DNA of 5,332 bases, taken from OMOG01 sp041485845 (GTDB lineage: Bacteria; Acidobacteriota; Terriglobia; Bryobacterales; Bryobacteraceae). Positions 1 to 5,332 of this stretch are shown here, one piece after another (the stretch's first letter is position 1; each line of letters starts with the position of its first letter). Position numbers and translations under genes: made by a program. A model generated the notes under the pieces. It was not told the DNA's origin and ran no database searches. It was given only the letters and a program-made list of their open reading frames with translations. The DNA is taken from positions 1-5,332 of the forward strand of contig JBGPKH010000624.1 in the NCBI GenBank assembly GCA_041485845.1, read 5' to 3'.

Positions 1-104
1 AGTGAACCCGATTCGGCCTCGATAGGAATACGAAGGTGGCCAGTCCGCCGACTAGGATGAAGCCAGACCAGACCGCTAGTGAAGCAACAGGCATGAGCAA
101 CCAG

Positions 105-139
<35 letters not shown>

Positions 140-321
140 GAAAGATCAGTCGAGGAGCCTGGGAGGCCCGGCAAGGCGGCGAGCGAAAGCGAGCACTGTT
201 CGGCGGGAAGACATAACCGGCGAAACGGCCCTGTCGGGAGTCGGAGAGGCCCATAGATAGCGAAGAAGCGGGGTAACGCCCGTGGAGCGAAGGGGCCTTA
301 CTGAAAGCATGTTTCTGTAAG

Positions 322-329
322 AGGAGGAG
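322..329 (+). promoter_or_regulatory. Ribosome binding site of the intron-encoded protein
   Basis: AGGAGGAG at 322-329 is a near-perfect Shine-Dalgarno. It sits 8 bases before the TTG at 338, which opens the frame carrying the maturase N-terminus. It decides that start, because no ATG or GTG start lies in this frame between the upstream stop at 302-304 and position 338. Confidence 0.6.
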
Positions 330-337
330 AAAGCCGC

Positions 338-490
338 TTGGGGGAAACCCTGGGGGAAACCCCAGGGGAAACCCCCGCTACGGAGACTCGGGCAGCCGCA
401 CGAACAGCGAAGCCGGAACACGGTGAAAGAGCCAAGACTGTCGGGGACGTTTCTCCACTGAGACAGAAGCTGGGCCAAAAGGCCAAGCAA
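338..490 (+). pseudogene. N-terminal remnant of group II intron reverse transcriptase/maturase
   Basis: About 51 codons remain, starting at TTG 338. They begin with a Gly-Glu-Thr-Pro repeat (GETLGETPGETP) and end in LRQKLGQKAKQ (residues 41-51). From memory, an LRQKL-x-x-KAKQ motif followed by EPxFRFYALYDRI is the usual N-terminal region of one family of group II intron maturases. Here the frame departs immediately after KAKQ. None of the reverse transcriptase blocks (including YADD), domain X or the HNH endonuclease is present. The frame runs on through domains V and VI to a stop at 626-628, so its last 45 codons are ribozyme sequence and not real protein. The product cannot reverse transcribe. 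The likely cause is an internal deletion of domain IV, with its left junction near 490. The family match rests on a short motif. Confidence 0.7.
339..376 (+). repeat. Three tandem copies of TGGGGGAAACCC-like 12-mer
   Basis: Units lie at 339-350 (TGGGGGAAACCC), 351-362 (identical) and 363-376 (diverged, CAGGGGAAACCCCC). Each unit is itself nearly palindromic (GGG-GAAA-CCC), so each could form a short GNRA-capped hairpin in RNA. In the maturase frame the repeat encodes GETL-GETP-GETP. It sits at the start of domain IV, just after the Shine-Dalgarno. Confidence 0.85.
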
Positions 491-526
491 GCTCTCGGAG
501 CTTGTGCATGCCTGAGGCGAGAGCTT
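489..526 (+). repeat. 9-bp perfect inverted repeat at the domain IV deletion junction
   Basis: AAGCTCTCG (489-497) pairs perfectly with CGAGAGCTT (518-526) across a 20-base loop. An alternative, mutually exclusive hairpin is AAGCTC (489-494) with GAGCTT (498-503) over a 3-base loop. The left arm begins exactly where maturase similarity stops. The stem may therefore be a residual or rebuilt domain IV helix closing the shortened intron, or the structure at which the deletion occurred. Confidence 0.6.
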
Positions 527-532
527 TCAGGA

Positions 533-565
533 GAGCCGGACGTGGGAAATCTGCATCTCCGGTTC
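533..565 (+). ncRNA. Group II intron domain V (catalytic hairpin)
   Basis: The proximal helix GAGCCGGA (533-540) pairs with TCCGGTTC (558-565) over 8 bp, including the usual G-U pair. The catalytic triad AGC is at 534-536. A two-base bulge (T556, C557) lies where the family has one. The distal stem plus loop spans 541-555, only 15 bases, so the hairpin totals 33 nt against the usual 34. Its distal pairing is weak (G542-C554, two G-U wobbles, G545-C551, then a 5-base loop or A-rich triloop), which hints at one lost base. Confidence 0.85.
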
Positions 566-617
566 GAGGAGGGGAGAGTGGGTCGCGCTGAAGGCGTCGC
601 CCTCTCTCCTACTCTAC
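566..617 (+). ncRNA. Group II intron domain VI with branch-point A and 3' splice site
   Basis: The stem GGAGAG (573-578) pairs with CTCTCC (604-609). It continues across a T-T mismatch through GGG (580-582) with CCC (600-602). The unpaired A611 lies just outside this stem, seventh from the 3' end, which is the normal branch-point position. The intron ends ...CTAC at 617, matching the 3' terminal AY rule, so the 3' exon starts at 618. Confidence 0.75.
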
Positions 618-640
618 CGGCTCCGTAACTCACGCTGAAT

Positions 641-700
641 CAGCACAACCGCAACCGAGCCGCGACCGTCAGGGAGCGGTTGCCGCCGCTGAACCGCAAA
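641..700. repeat. Palindromic dispersed repeat of acidobacterial type
   Basis: GCAACCG (651-657) pairs with CGGTTGC (677-683) over a 19-base loop. AACCGC at 647-652 and again at 692-697 can each pair with GCGGTT (676-681), giving competing hairpins. Read on the minus strand, the segment encodes PLPDGRGSV. I recall that string recurring in many spurious acidobacterial proteins, the sign of an interspersed repeat. The palindromes are visible here; the dispersed status comes from memory and was not checked. The repeat lies between the intron end and the sigma promoter. Confidence 0.5.
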
Positions 701-739
701 ATCCCGAAAACGTTTAGGCGCCCGCGTTACACCGCACGG

Positions 740-768
740 TTGCGGCCGGCTTTCCCGTACCGTACAAT
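740..768 (+). promoter_or_regulatory. Putative promoter of the sigma-kinase operon (-35 TTGCGG, -10 TACAAT)
   Basis: TTGCGG (740-745) and TACAAT (763-768) are separated by exactly 17 bases. They match the housekeeping consensus at 4 of 6 and 5 of 6 positions. Transcription would begin near 775, inside or just past the presumed ATG at 767 and right at the in-frame GTG at 776. The sigma mRNA may therefore be leaderless. No experimental support. Confidence 0.45.
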
Positions 769-1501
769 GCTGCCAGTGCAGAACGCGGGTTTCGCCTCCA
801 CTCAGTGGAGTCTGGTGTTGGCCGCGCGCGACGCCACGACACCGGAGGGCGCGGCCGCGTTGGCCGTATTGTGCGGTCTCTATTGGCCTCCACTGTATGC
901 CTACGTCCGTCGCGGCGGATACCAACCCGAAGATGCGCAGGACCTGACCCAGAGCTTCTTCGCGCACCTGCTGGAGAAGGACGGTCTGCTTCATGCCCAA
1001 CGCGAACGCGGCAAGCTCCGTTCCTTCCTCCTGGCTTCGCTCAAGAATTTCCTGGCCAACGAGTGGGACCGGAAGCACGCCCAAAAACGCGGGGGCGAGG
1101 TGGAGTTCCTTAGCCTGGATGCCATGGCCGGCGCCGAAGACAGTTACTCAGCCGATGAGACCGCTGGCCTGCTCTCACCAGAGAGACTCTACGGGCGCAT
1201 CTGGGCACTGACTCTCATGGAACGGGCTACTAATCGTTTGGCATCGGAATTCGCGGACACGGGCAAAGCCGGCCTGTTCGATCACCTGAAGATCTTTCTG
1301 GCCGGCGACGGCAGCGGAGTCGGCTACGCCGAGGTGGCCCCGGCGATGGGCATGAGCGAGGGCGCGGTGCGGGTTGCCGTGCACCGGTTCCGGAATCGCT
1401 TTCGCTGCCTCCTGCGCGAGGAGATCGCACAGACACTGGAGAATCCCCAGGATCCCGACGCCATCGAGGACGAGCTGAGGGAGCTGATTGCGGCCCTGTA
1501 A
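767..1501 (+). CDS. ECF-type RNA polymerase sigma factor (Sigma70_ECF-like, kinase-linked)
   Basis: This 244-residue cytoplasmic sigma factor redirects RNA polymerase to a small regulon. Region 2 starts after the FASTQWSLVLAARD block (residues 9-22). It includes YWPPLYAYVRR (39-49), the region 2.2 helix PEDAQDLTQSFFAHLLE (54-70), and RGKLRSFLLASLKNFLANEWDR (81-102), the region 2.3-2.4 promoter-melting and -10-binding part. A linker (about 110-140) leads to region 4, with the helix-turn-helix YAEVAPAMGMSEGAVRVAVHRFRNRFR (187-213). The acidic tail ends in ELRELIAAL. Length and motifs fit the large ECF group found beside Ser/Thr kinases in Acidobacteria and Planctomycetes. ATG 767 lacks a Shine-Dalgarno. 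The overlapping promoter favours it or GTG 776 over a longer TTG start at 680, whose Arg/Pro-rich 29-residue extension looks untranslated. The kinase follows after 39 bases, probably as an operon. No anti-sigma gene is present. Confidence 0.92.
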   Translation: MLPVQNAGFASTQWSLVLAARDATTPEGAAALAVLCGLYWPPLYAYVRRGGYQPEDAQDLTQSFFAHLLEKDGLLHAQRERGKLRSFLLASLKNFLANEWDRKHAQKRGGEVEFLSLDAMAGAEDSYSADETAGLLSPERLYGRIWALTLMERATNRLASEFADTGKAGLFDHLKIFLAGDGSGVGYAEVAPAMGMSEGAVRVAVHRFRNRFRCLLREEIAQTLENPQDPDAIEDELRELIAAL

Positions 1502-1524
1502 CACGGGAGTTGGTTTCTCTTTAG

Positions 1525-1531
1525 TAAGGAG
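1525..1531 (+). promoter_or_regulatory. Ribosome binding site of the kinase gene
   Basis: TAAGGAG at 1525-1531 ends 9 bases before ATG 1541. A TTG at 1532 in the same frame directly abuts the site and has no spacing, so ATG 1541 is the better start. The site lies in the 39-base gap after the sigma gene, supporting translation from a shared transcript. Confidence 0.8.
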
Positions 1532-1540
1532 TTGAAGAGT

Positions 1541-4500
1541 ATGGCCGAACACCTTCGCTGCCGGAGCTGCGGCGCCGTCATCAGCAGCCGCGCGCCCGCC
1601 GGACTGTGCCCCAACTGTGTCCTGCGAACCGCCCTGGCGTCCGGCCCCACCGAGGATCTCATCCCCTCGCTGCCCAAACTACGATACTTCGGCGACTACG
1701 AGCTGCTCGAAGAAATCGCGCGCGGCGGCATGGGTGTGGTCTACAAAGCCCGGCAGTCCAGCCTGGGCCGCATCGTCGCCGTCAAGATGATGCGTCCCGG
1801 CCTGCTCGCTACCGAAGACGAGGTCCGGCGCTTTCGCGAAGAAGCCAGGACAGTAGCCAGCCTGCGTCATCCCAACATCGTCGCCATTCATGAGGTGGGT
1901 GACCACGAGGGCTTCCATTACTTCTCGATGGACTATGTGGACGGACCAAGCCTGGCGGCCGTGGTCCGCGAGCGTCCTCTTGGTGCGACTGAGGCGGCGC
2001 AATACCTCAAGACCATCGCCGAAGCCGTTCACTACGCCCACGGGATGGGCATTCTGCACCGCGACCTGAAGCCTTCGAACGTAGTGCTGGACGCCGGCGG
2101 CGTACCGCACATCACTGACTTCGGGTTGGCCCGGCCGATCGTGCGGGATTCGGGTCTTACGCTAAGCGGCGTGGTGGTGGGAACTCCCAGTTATATGTCG
2201 CCCGAGCAGGCCGCAGGCATTGGAGGCGAACTGACTCCCGCCAGCGACGTCTACTCTTTGGGGGCACTCCTCTACGAACTGGCCGCGGGCCGCGCGCCGT
2301 TTCAGGCATCCACGCCGCTGGAGACCGTCAAGCTGGTTATCGAGGCCGAACCGGCGCCGCCGAGTACGTTTCGCCAGGATCTGCCGCGCGATCTGGAAAC
2401 CATTTGCCTGAAGTGCCTGGAGAAGGACTCGCGGCGGCGTTATACCTCCGCGCAAGATCTGGCGGAAGAGCTCGGCCGTTTCCTGGAAGGCAAGCCGATC
2501 CTGGCGCGGCCAGTCACCTTGACCTACCGTGCCTGGCGCTGGTGCCGGCGCAATCCTTGGCCCACCACCGCAGTCGCGGCACTGGCGCTGCTCGTGGGGG
2601 TCTCGGTGGGTTCCGTGGTCATGTTTCGGCGGCCGGCGGGCCGTGCGGCCACACCGACGCCGCTGGCGGCAACGTCTCCCACATTACAGTCCTCCGCGCC
2701 GCCGCCCAGTCCCGAGCCCAATGCGAATCCGCCGGCCGGGGCCCAGGCGGTACCAGCGGCGTCGCTTATGGGACCCCAGCCCGCACCAGCGGCGCAGTCT
2801 CCGGCCACGCTCGTCCCGCCGCCTGCCGAAAGCGGGTATCGCCCGATTACCGGTTTCAAGGTGACCCCAGTCGCCGGTCCCGGCGACCTTGGCGACGGCG
2901 GTCCCGTCGCCAAGGCCTACGTTCGCGCACCTTTGGCCATCGCCGCGGATGCCTCTGGAAATCTGTATTTCAGCGACACCTCCTGCTTTTGCATCCGGAA
3001 GATTGGCCGCGACCAGACCATCACACGCGTCGCTGGAACGGGTCTTAGCGGTTGGGCCGCACCCGACGGAACACGCGCCATCGAGGCCACGTTGGAATAT
3101 CCCGCCGGCCTGGCGGTGGACGCCGACGGTATTGTGTACTTCTCGGAGCGTGGTAACTCAAACCGGATTCGCAAAATTGACCGGAATGGAGTGCTCACCA
3201 CCTTCGGCGGAAGTGGCCGGCGGGGCTTCAGCGGCGATGGCGGCCCGGCCCTGTCGGCGGATCTCAATGGTCCAACCTCGCTGGTGGCCGGACCCGGCCG
3301 CACCTTTTACTTTCTCGACTCGGGCAACCGCCGGATTCGGCGGATCTCGTCCGACGGCATAGTCCAGACCATCGCGGGGAACGGTATCGTGGGTGCCGCT
3401 GGCGACGGAGGGCCCGCGGTCGAAGCGCAATTTGACGCGAACATTGGCGATCTGGCAGTCGACCCTGCGGGCAACGTTTACGTCCGTGACGCGCAACGCA
3501 TCCGGCGGATCTCGCCGGACGGGCTCATCTCCACAGTGCCCGGGACGGGGAGAGGGAGTGGCGATCCAGCGGCCGCACTGTCATCGGGCGGCGGAGGGCT
3601 CGCGGTGGATGCGGCTGGCAATCTCTATGCCGGCGAGGTCAACGCGGCCAACCCTCCGTACGCGCGCATTCGCAAACTGGGACGGGACGGCATCGTGCGC
3701 ACCTTTGCGGGCGACGGCCAGGTCGGGTATCCCGCCGAAGGCGCGGTGGCAACCCAGGCGCGGATTCCGTTCCCGCAACATTTCGGTCTGGACCCGTCGG
3801 GAAATCTCTACGTCACCGATGCTACTACGGGACGAATCATTCGCATCGATACCGACGGCTTGATTCATACCGTCGCGTCCTCCGACGATGCCATGGACGG
3901 CGGACCGGCGACAGCCGCGCGAATGAACGCGTGGTTCGCCATGGCGGGCCGGGATGGCGATATCTTTATTGCCGACCAGAACTACCGGATCCGGCGTGTG
4001 GACCCCAGCGGACGGATTTCGACCGTTGCCGGTACGGGTCGCAAGTTTGGGGATCCCGCACCGGACAGAGCGGCGGGCACGTCGGGGGTGGTCCGAGGTC
4101 CCAACGGGTTGGCCCTCGACCCTCAAGGCAACCTGTACTTTGCCGACGCCGGCGACAGCCGCGTCCGGCAGCTACTCCCGGATGGAACTCTGCGCACCGT
4201 GGCGGGGACCGGACAGCCGGGTAACGCCGGCGACGGGGGGCCCGCCACGCAGGCCCAAATCGGACTGGTCAGCGGCTTGGCGTTGGATGCGTCCGGCAAC
4301 CTGTACCTCACGGCCGAGCTCAGTAAGGTGATCCGCCGCGTGTCGCCGGATGGGATCATTACGACGGTAGCCGGGGGCTTGAATCAGCCTGCCGGCGTGG
4401 CCATTGACGCGCAGGGCCACCTGTTGATCGCCGACTCCAAGGACCACCGCGTTTTTCGCATGACGCCCGCCGGCGCCGTGACCCACATCGCTGGCAGCGG

Positions 4501-4762
4501 TGCCCAAGGCGTTGACTTTCGCGATCGCCCGGCGGTCGACCGGCCCTTGGCTGCTCCCCGCTCTGTGGCAGTGGATAAGGCAGGCAACATCTACATCGTG
4601 GCCCACGATTCCGTGTACTGGATCACGCCGGACGACGGGATCATGCACAAGGAGCGGATGCAAGCCGGAGTATGGCCGTACGGGGTCTCGGTCGATCCCG
4701 ATGGCAACCTCCTGGTCGCGCTCGGAACCAGCGGGGTTGTCCGCCTCACGCCGATGCGGTAG
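1541..4762 (+). CDS. Membrane Ser/Thr protein kinase with N-terminal zinc ribbon and C-terminal NHL-repeat sensor
   Basis: This 1073-residue Hanks-type kinase is built like a receptor. Residues 7-26 form a zinc ribbon (C7-x2-C10, C23-x2-C26). The kinase domain spans about 53-330. It has a glycine loop ARGGMGVVY (60-68, Ala replacing the first Gly), catalytic K82 in VAVK, likely alpha-C E101, HRDLKPSN (173-180, catalytic D175), DFG (193-195) and SPE (220-222), so it should be active. The activation loop holds T207, S209 and T215. One membrane helix (about 342-362) precedes a Pro/Ala-rich linker (365-431). Residues about 437-1073 hold roughly 12 NHL-type blades with GNLY...RIRRI...TVAGTG cores, several followed by GDGGPA linkers. 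The order kinase-membrane-NHL propeller parallels mycobacterial PknD, implying a cytoplasmic kinase and external sensor. Co-transcription suggests the upstream sigma factor is its output (inference). The ligand is unknown. Confidence 0.95.
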   Translation: MAEHLRCRSCGAVISSRAPAGLCPNCVLRTALASGPTEDLIPSLPKLRYFGDYELLEEIARGGMGVVYKARQSSLGRIVAVKMMRPGLLATEDEVRRFREEARTVASLRHPNIVAIHEVGDHEGFHYFSMDYVDGPSLAAVVRERPLGATEAAQYLKTIAEAVHYAHGMGILHRDLKPSNVVLDAGGVPHITDFGLARPIVRDSGLTLSGVVVGTPSYMSPEQAAGIGGELTPASDVYSLGALLYELAAGRAPFQASTPLETVKLVIEAEPAPPSTFRQDLPRDLETICLKCLEKDSRRRYTSAQDLAEELGRFLEGKPILARPVTLTYRAWRWCRRNPWPTTAVAALALLVGVSVGSVVMFRRPAGRAATPTPLAATSPTLQSSAPPPSPEPNANPPAGAQAVPAASLMGPQPAPAAQSPATLVPPPAESGYRPITGFKVTPVAGPGDLGDGGPVAKAYVRAPLAIAADASGNLYFSDTSCFCIRKIGRDQTITRVAGTGLSGWAAPDGTRAIEATLEYPAGLAVDADGIVYFSERGNSNRIRKIDRNGVLTTFGGSGRRGFSGDGGPALSADLNGPTSLVAGPGRTFYFLDSGNRRIRRISSDGIVQTIAGNGIVGAAGDGGPAVEAQFDANIGDLAVDPAGNVYVRDAQRIRRISPDGLISTVPGTGRGSGDPAAALSSGGGGLAVDAAGNLYAGEVNAANPPYARIRKLGRDGIVRTFAGDGQVGYPAEGAVATQARIPFPQHFGLDPSGNLYVTDATTGRIIRIDTDGLIHTVASSDDAMDGGPATAARMNAWFAMAGRDGDIFIADQNYRIRRVDPSGRISTVAGTGRKFGDPAPDRAAGTSGVVRGPNGLALDPQGNLYFADAGDSRVRQLLPDGTLRTVAGTGQPGNAGDGGPATQAQIGLVSGLALDASGNLYLTAELSKVIRRVSPDGIITTVAGGLNQPAGVAIDAQGHLLIADSKDHRVFRMTPAGAVTHIAGSGAQGVDFRDRPAVDRPLAAPRSVAVDKAGNIYIVAHDSVYWITPDDGIMHKERMQAGVWPYGVSVDPDGNLLVALGTSGVVRLTPMR

Positions 4763-4775
4763 GCGCGCCGGGGCC

Positions 4776-4796
4776 GCGGCGTGTCCGGGACGCCGC
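4776..4796 (+). terminator. Possible transcription terminator hairpin after the kinase gene
   Basis: GCGGCGT (4776-4782) pairs perfectly with ACGCCGC (4790-4796) over a 7-base loop, 13 bases past the kinase stop codon. No T-run follows (CCATTATCTG), so this is not a textbook intrinsic terminator. It may only stabilise the mRNA end. Confidence 0.35.
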
Positions 4797-4822
4797 CCAT
4801 TATCTGTCGCCGCCCTCTCGGG

Positions 4823-4852
4823 TTGACATCCGACCTGAACGTTTCCTATGCT
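4823..4852 (+). promoter_or_regulatory. Weak candidate promoter before the chimeric frame (TTGACA-N18-TATGCT)
   Basis: TTGACA (4823-4828) is a perfect -35 hexamer. Eighteen bases later TATGCT (4847-4852) matches the -10 consensus at 4 of 6 positions. A start near 4859 could transcribe the chimeric frame downstream. The -10 lies inside the permease-like coding remnant, so a chance match is quite possible. Confidence 0.25.
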
Positions 4853-4930
4853 TTCAGCCAGCGCACACGAGAAATCGGCATCCGCATGGCGTTAGGAGCG
4901 CAGCGTCGCGAAATTCTGTCCCTGGTCATG
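4838..4930 (+). pseudogene. Fragment of MacB/FtsX-type ABC transporter permease
   Basis: About 31 codons read NVSYAFSQRTREIGIRMALG followed by AQRREILSLVM. The string QRTREIGIRMALGAQRR-x-I is the highly conserved cytoplasmic loop just before the last membrane helices of MacB-like permeases, typically preceded by GVVSYAVS. Nothing before about 4838 looks like the preceding membrane helix, and after LVM (4928-4930) the permease sequence stops. Its two remaining membrane helices are absent. An intact permease of this type runs to roughly 400-800 residues, so this is a tiny internal piece with both ends lost. It is in the same frame as the amidohydrolase fragment that follows, and in the kinase frame beyond its stop. 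It cannot work as a transporter. Confidence 0.75.
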
Positions 4931-4939
4931 CGGCGGCGG

Positions 4940-5332
4940 CGCATCGCCGTCCCCGCCATGCAGCAGAAGTTCTATCCCGATTCGATTTCCACCGACCTGC
5001 ATATCGGCAGCATGAACGCCGGCATGAAGGACATGCTCAACGTGATGGGCAAGTTCCTGGCGATGGGCATGACATTGGATGAAGTGATCGTGCGCTCCAC
5101 CTGGAACCCGGCCAAGGAGATCCACCGCGAGGAGCTCGGCAACCTCTCCGTGGGATCGCCCGCCGACGTTTCTGTGCTGCGGCTGGAGAACGGCAACTTC
5201 GGCTTCACCGACATGTACGGCGCGCGCCTCGCGGGCAAGCAGAGACTGGCCTGCGAGCTGACCATCCGCAACGGCAAGGTGGTCTACGATCTCAACGGCA
5301 TCACCAGGCCCGATTGGACCACGCTGCCGAAG
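4940..5332 (+). pseudogene. C-terminal part of amidohydrolase/deacetylase-family metallohydrolase, N-terminus replaced, runs off window
   Basis: From RIAVPAM (4940-4960) the frame reads like the last third of a dihydroorotase/deacetylase-type amidohydrolase. FYPDSISTDLH carries the strand-8 metal-ligand Asp of the TIM barrel. It is followed by GMKDMLNVMGKFLAMGMTLDEV, STWNPAKEIHREELGNLSVG, and a C-terminal beta-sandwich ending in TIRNGKVVYDLNG. The early HxH metal site, the bridging lysine and the later histidines, roughly 250 or more residues, are missing. In their place is the permease fragment. The frame is open to the window edge; similar proteins end soon after DWxTLPK, so little is probably lost there. 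It is unlikely to be catalytic. In-frame ATGs at 4886, 4928 and 4958 lack good Shine-Dalgarno sites. This could also be an assembly join and not a genomic one. Confidence 0.75.

Noticed and set aside
680..766. Longer sigma N-terminus from TTG 680
   Set aside because: The extra 29 residues are Arg/Pro-rich, do not resemble the family, overlap the palindromic repeat and the promoter-like elements, and the nearest purine-rich site (AGGGAG, 671-676) is only 3 bases away.
614..1084. Minus-strand open frame opposite the sigma gene
   Set aside because: It lies antisense to a well-supported sigma factor, has no family motif, and its PLPDGRGSV end comes from the dispersed repeat.
1502..1540. Terminator or separate promoter between sigma and kinase
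   Set aside because: Only 39 bases are available, with no hairpin and no convincing -35/-10 pair; only the Shine-Dalgarno stands out.
3581..4126. Minus-strand open frames opposite the NHL repeats
   Set aside because: Long antisense frames are expected in GC-rich coding DNA. The translation is Arg/Gly/His-rich with no domain, while the plus strand has clear NHL blades.
2880..4740. Regularly spaced repeats that might suggest a CRISPR-like array
   Set aside because: The periodicity is of protein blades of variable length with degenerate DNA. No exact direct repeat separated by unique spacers exists.
4672..5082. Plus-strand 136-residue frame spanning the kinase end and the chimeric region
   Set aside because: It is a shifted frame over the kinase C-terminus and the permease/amidohydrolase remnants. 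Its translation is compositionally odd and matches nothing.

Overview
The window is GC-rich DNA with one intact two-gene unit, an ECF-type sigma factor followed by a membrane Ser/Thr kinase with an NHL-repeat sensor domain, flanked on both sides by broken or rearranged sequence. The combination points to a soil Acidobacterium, most likely near Solibacter/Bryobacter. The indicators are an ECF sigma next to a zinc-ribbon Ser/Thr kinase, NHL repeats with GDGGPA linkers, a MacB-like permease fragment, a deacetylase-type amidohydrolase, and a 'PLPDGRGSV'-type dispersed repeat. This assignment is inferred from family content and remembered similarity; no search was run.

Layout. Positions 1-617 are a group II intron on the + strand. 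Its domain I-III sequence, a domain V hairpin, and a domain VI ending in CTAC with a bulged A are recognisable. Its reverse transcriptase/maturase gene has lost nearly everything: only about 51 N-terminal codons with their ribosome binding site remain (338-490), joined directly to sequence leading into domain V. Positions 618-766 hold a short non-coding stretch with a dispersed palindromic repeat and a promoter-like TTGCGG-N17-TACAAT. The sigma factor runs 767-1501. After a 39-base gap with a strong Shine-Dalgarno comes the 1073-residue kinase (1541-4762): zinc ribbon, kinase domain, one membrane segment, a Pro/Ala-rich linker and about 12 NHL blades. A GC-rich hairpin follows. From about 4838 to the window edge one open frame, with no stop before the edge, joins about 30 residues of a MacB/FtsX-type permease to the C-terminal part of an amidohydrolase. 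This is a chimeric remnant.

How the parts work together. The most economical reading is that the periplasmic propeller senses a ligand or the envelope state, the cytoplasmic kinase is switched accordingly, and the co-transcribed sigma factor is its output. No anti-sigma gene is present. Direct phosphorylation of the sigma factor, as known for the Vibrio PknT-EcfP pair, is an inference here. The sigma retains acidic residues in region 2.2, so that exact mechanism is not assured. The flanking remnants suggest a rearrangement-prone locus and probably have no functional tie to the pair.
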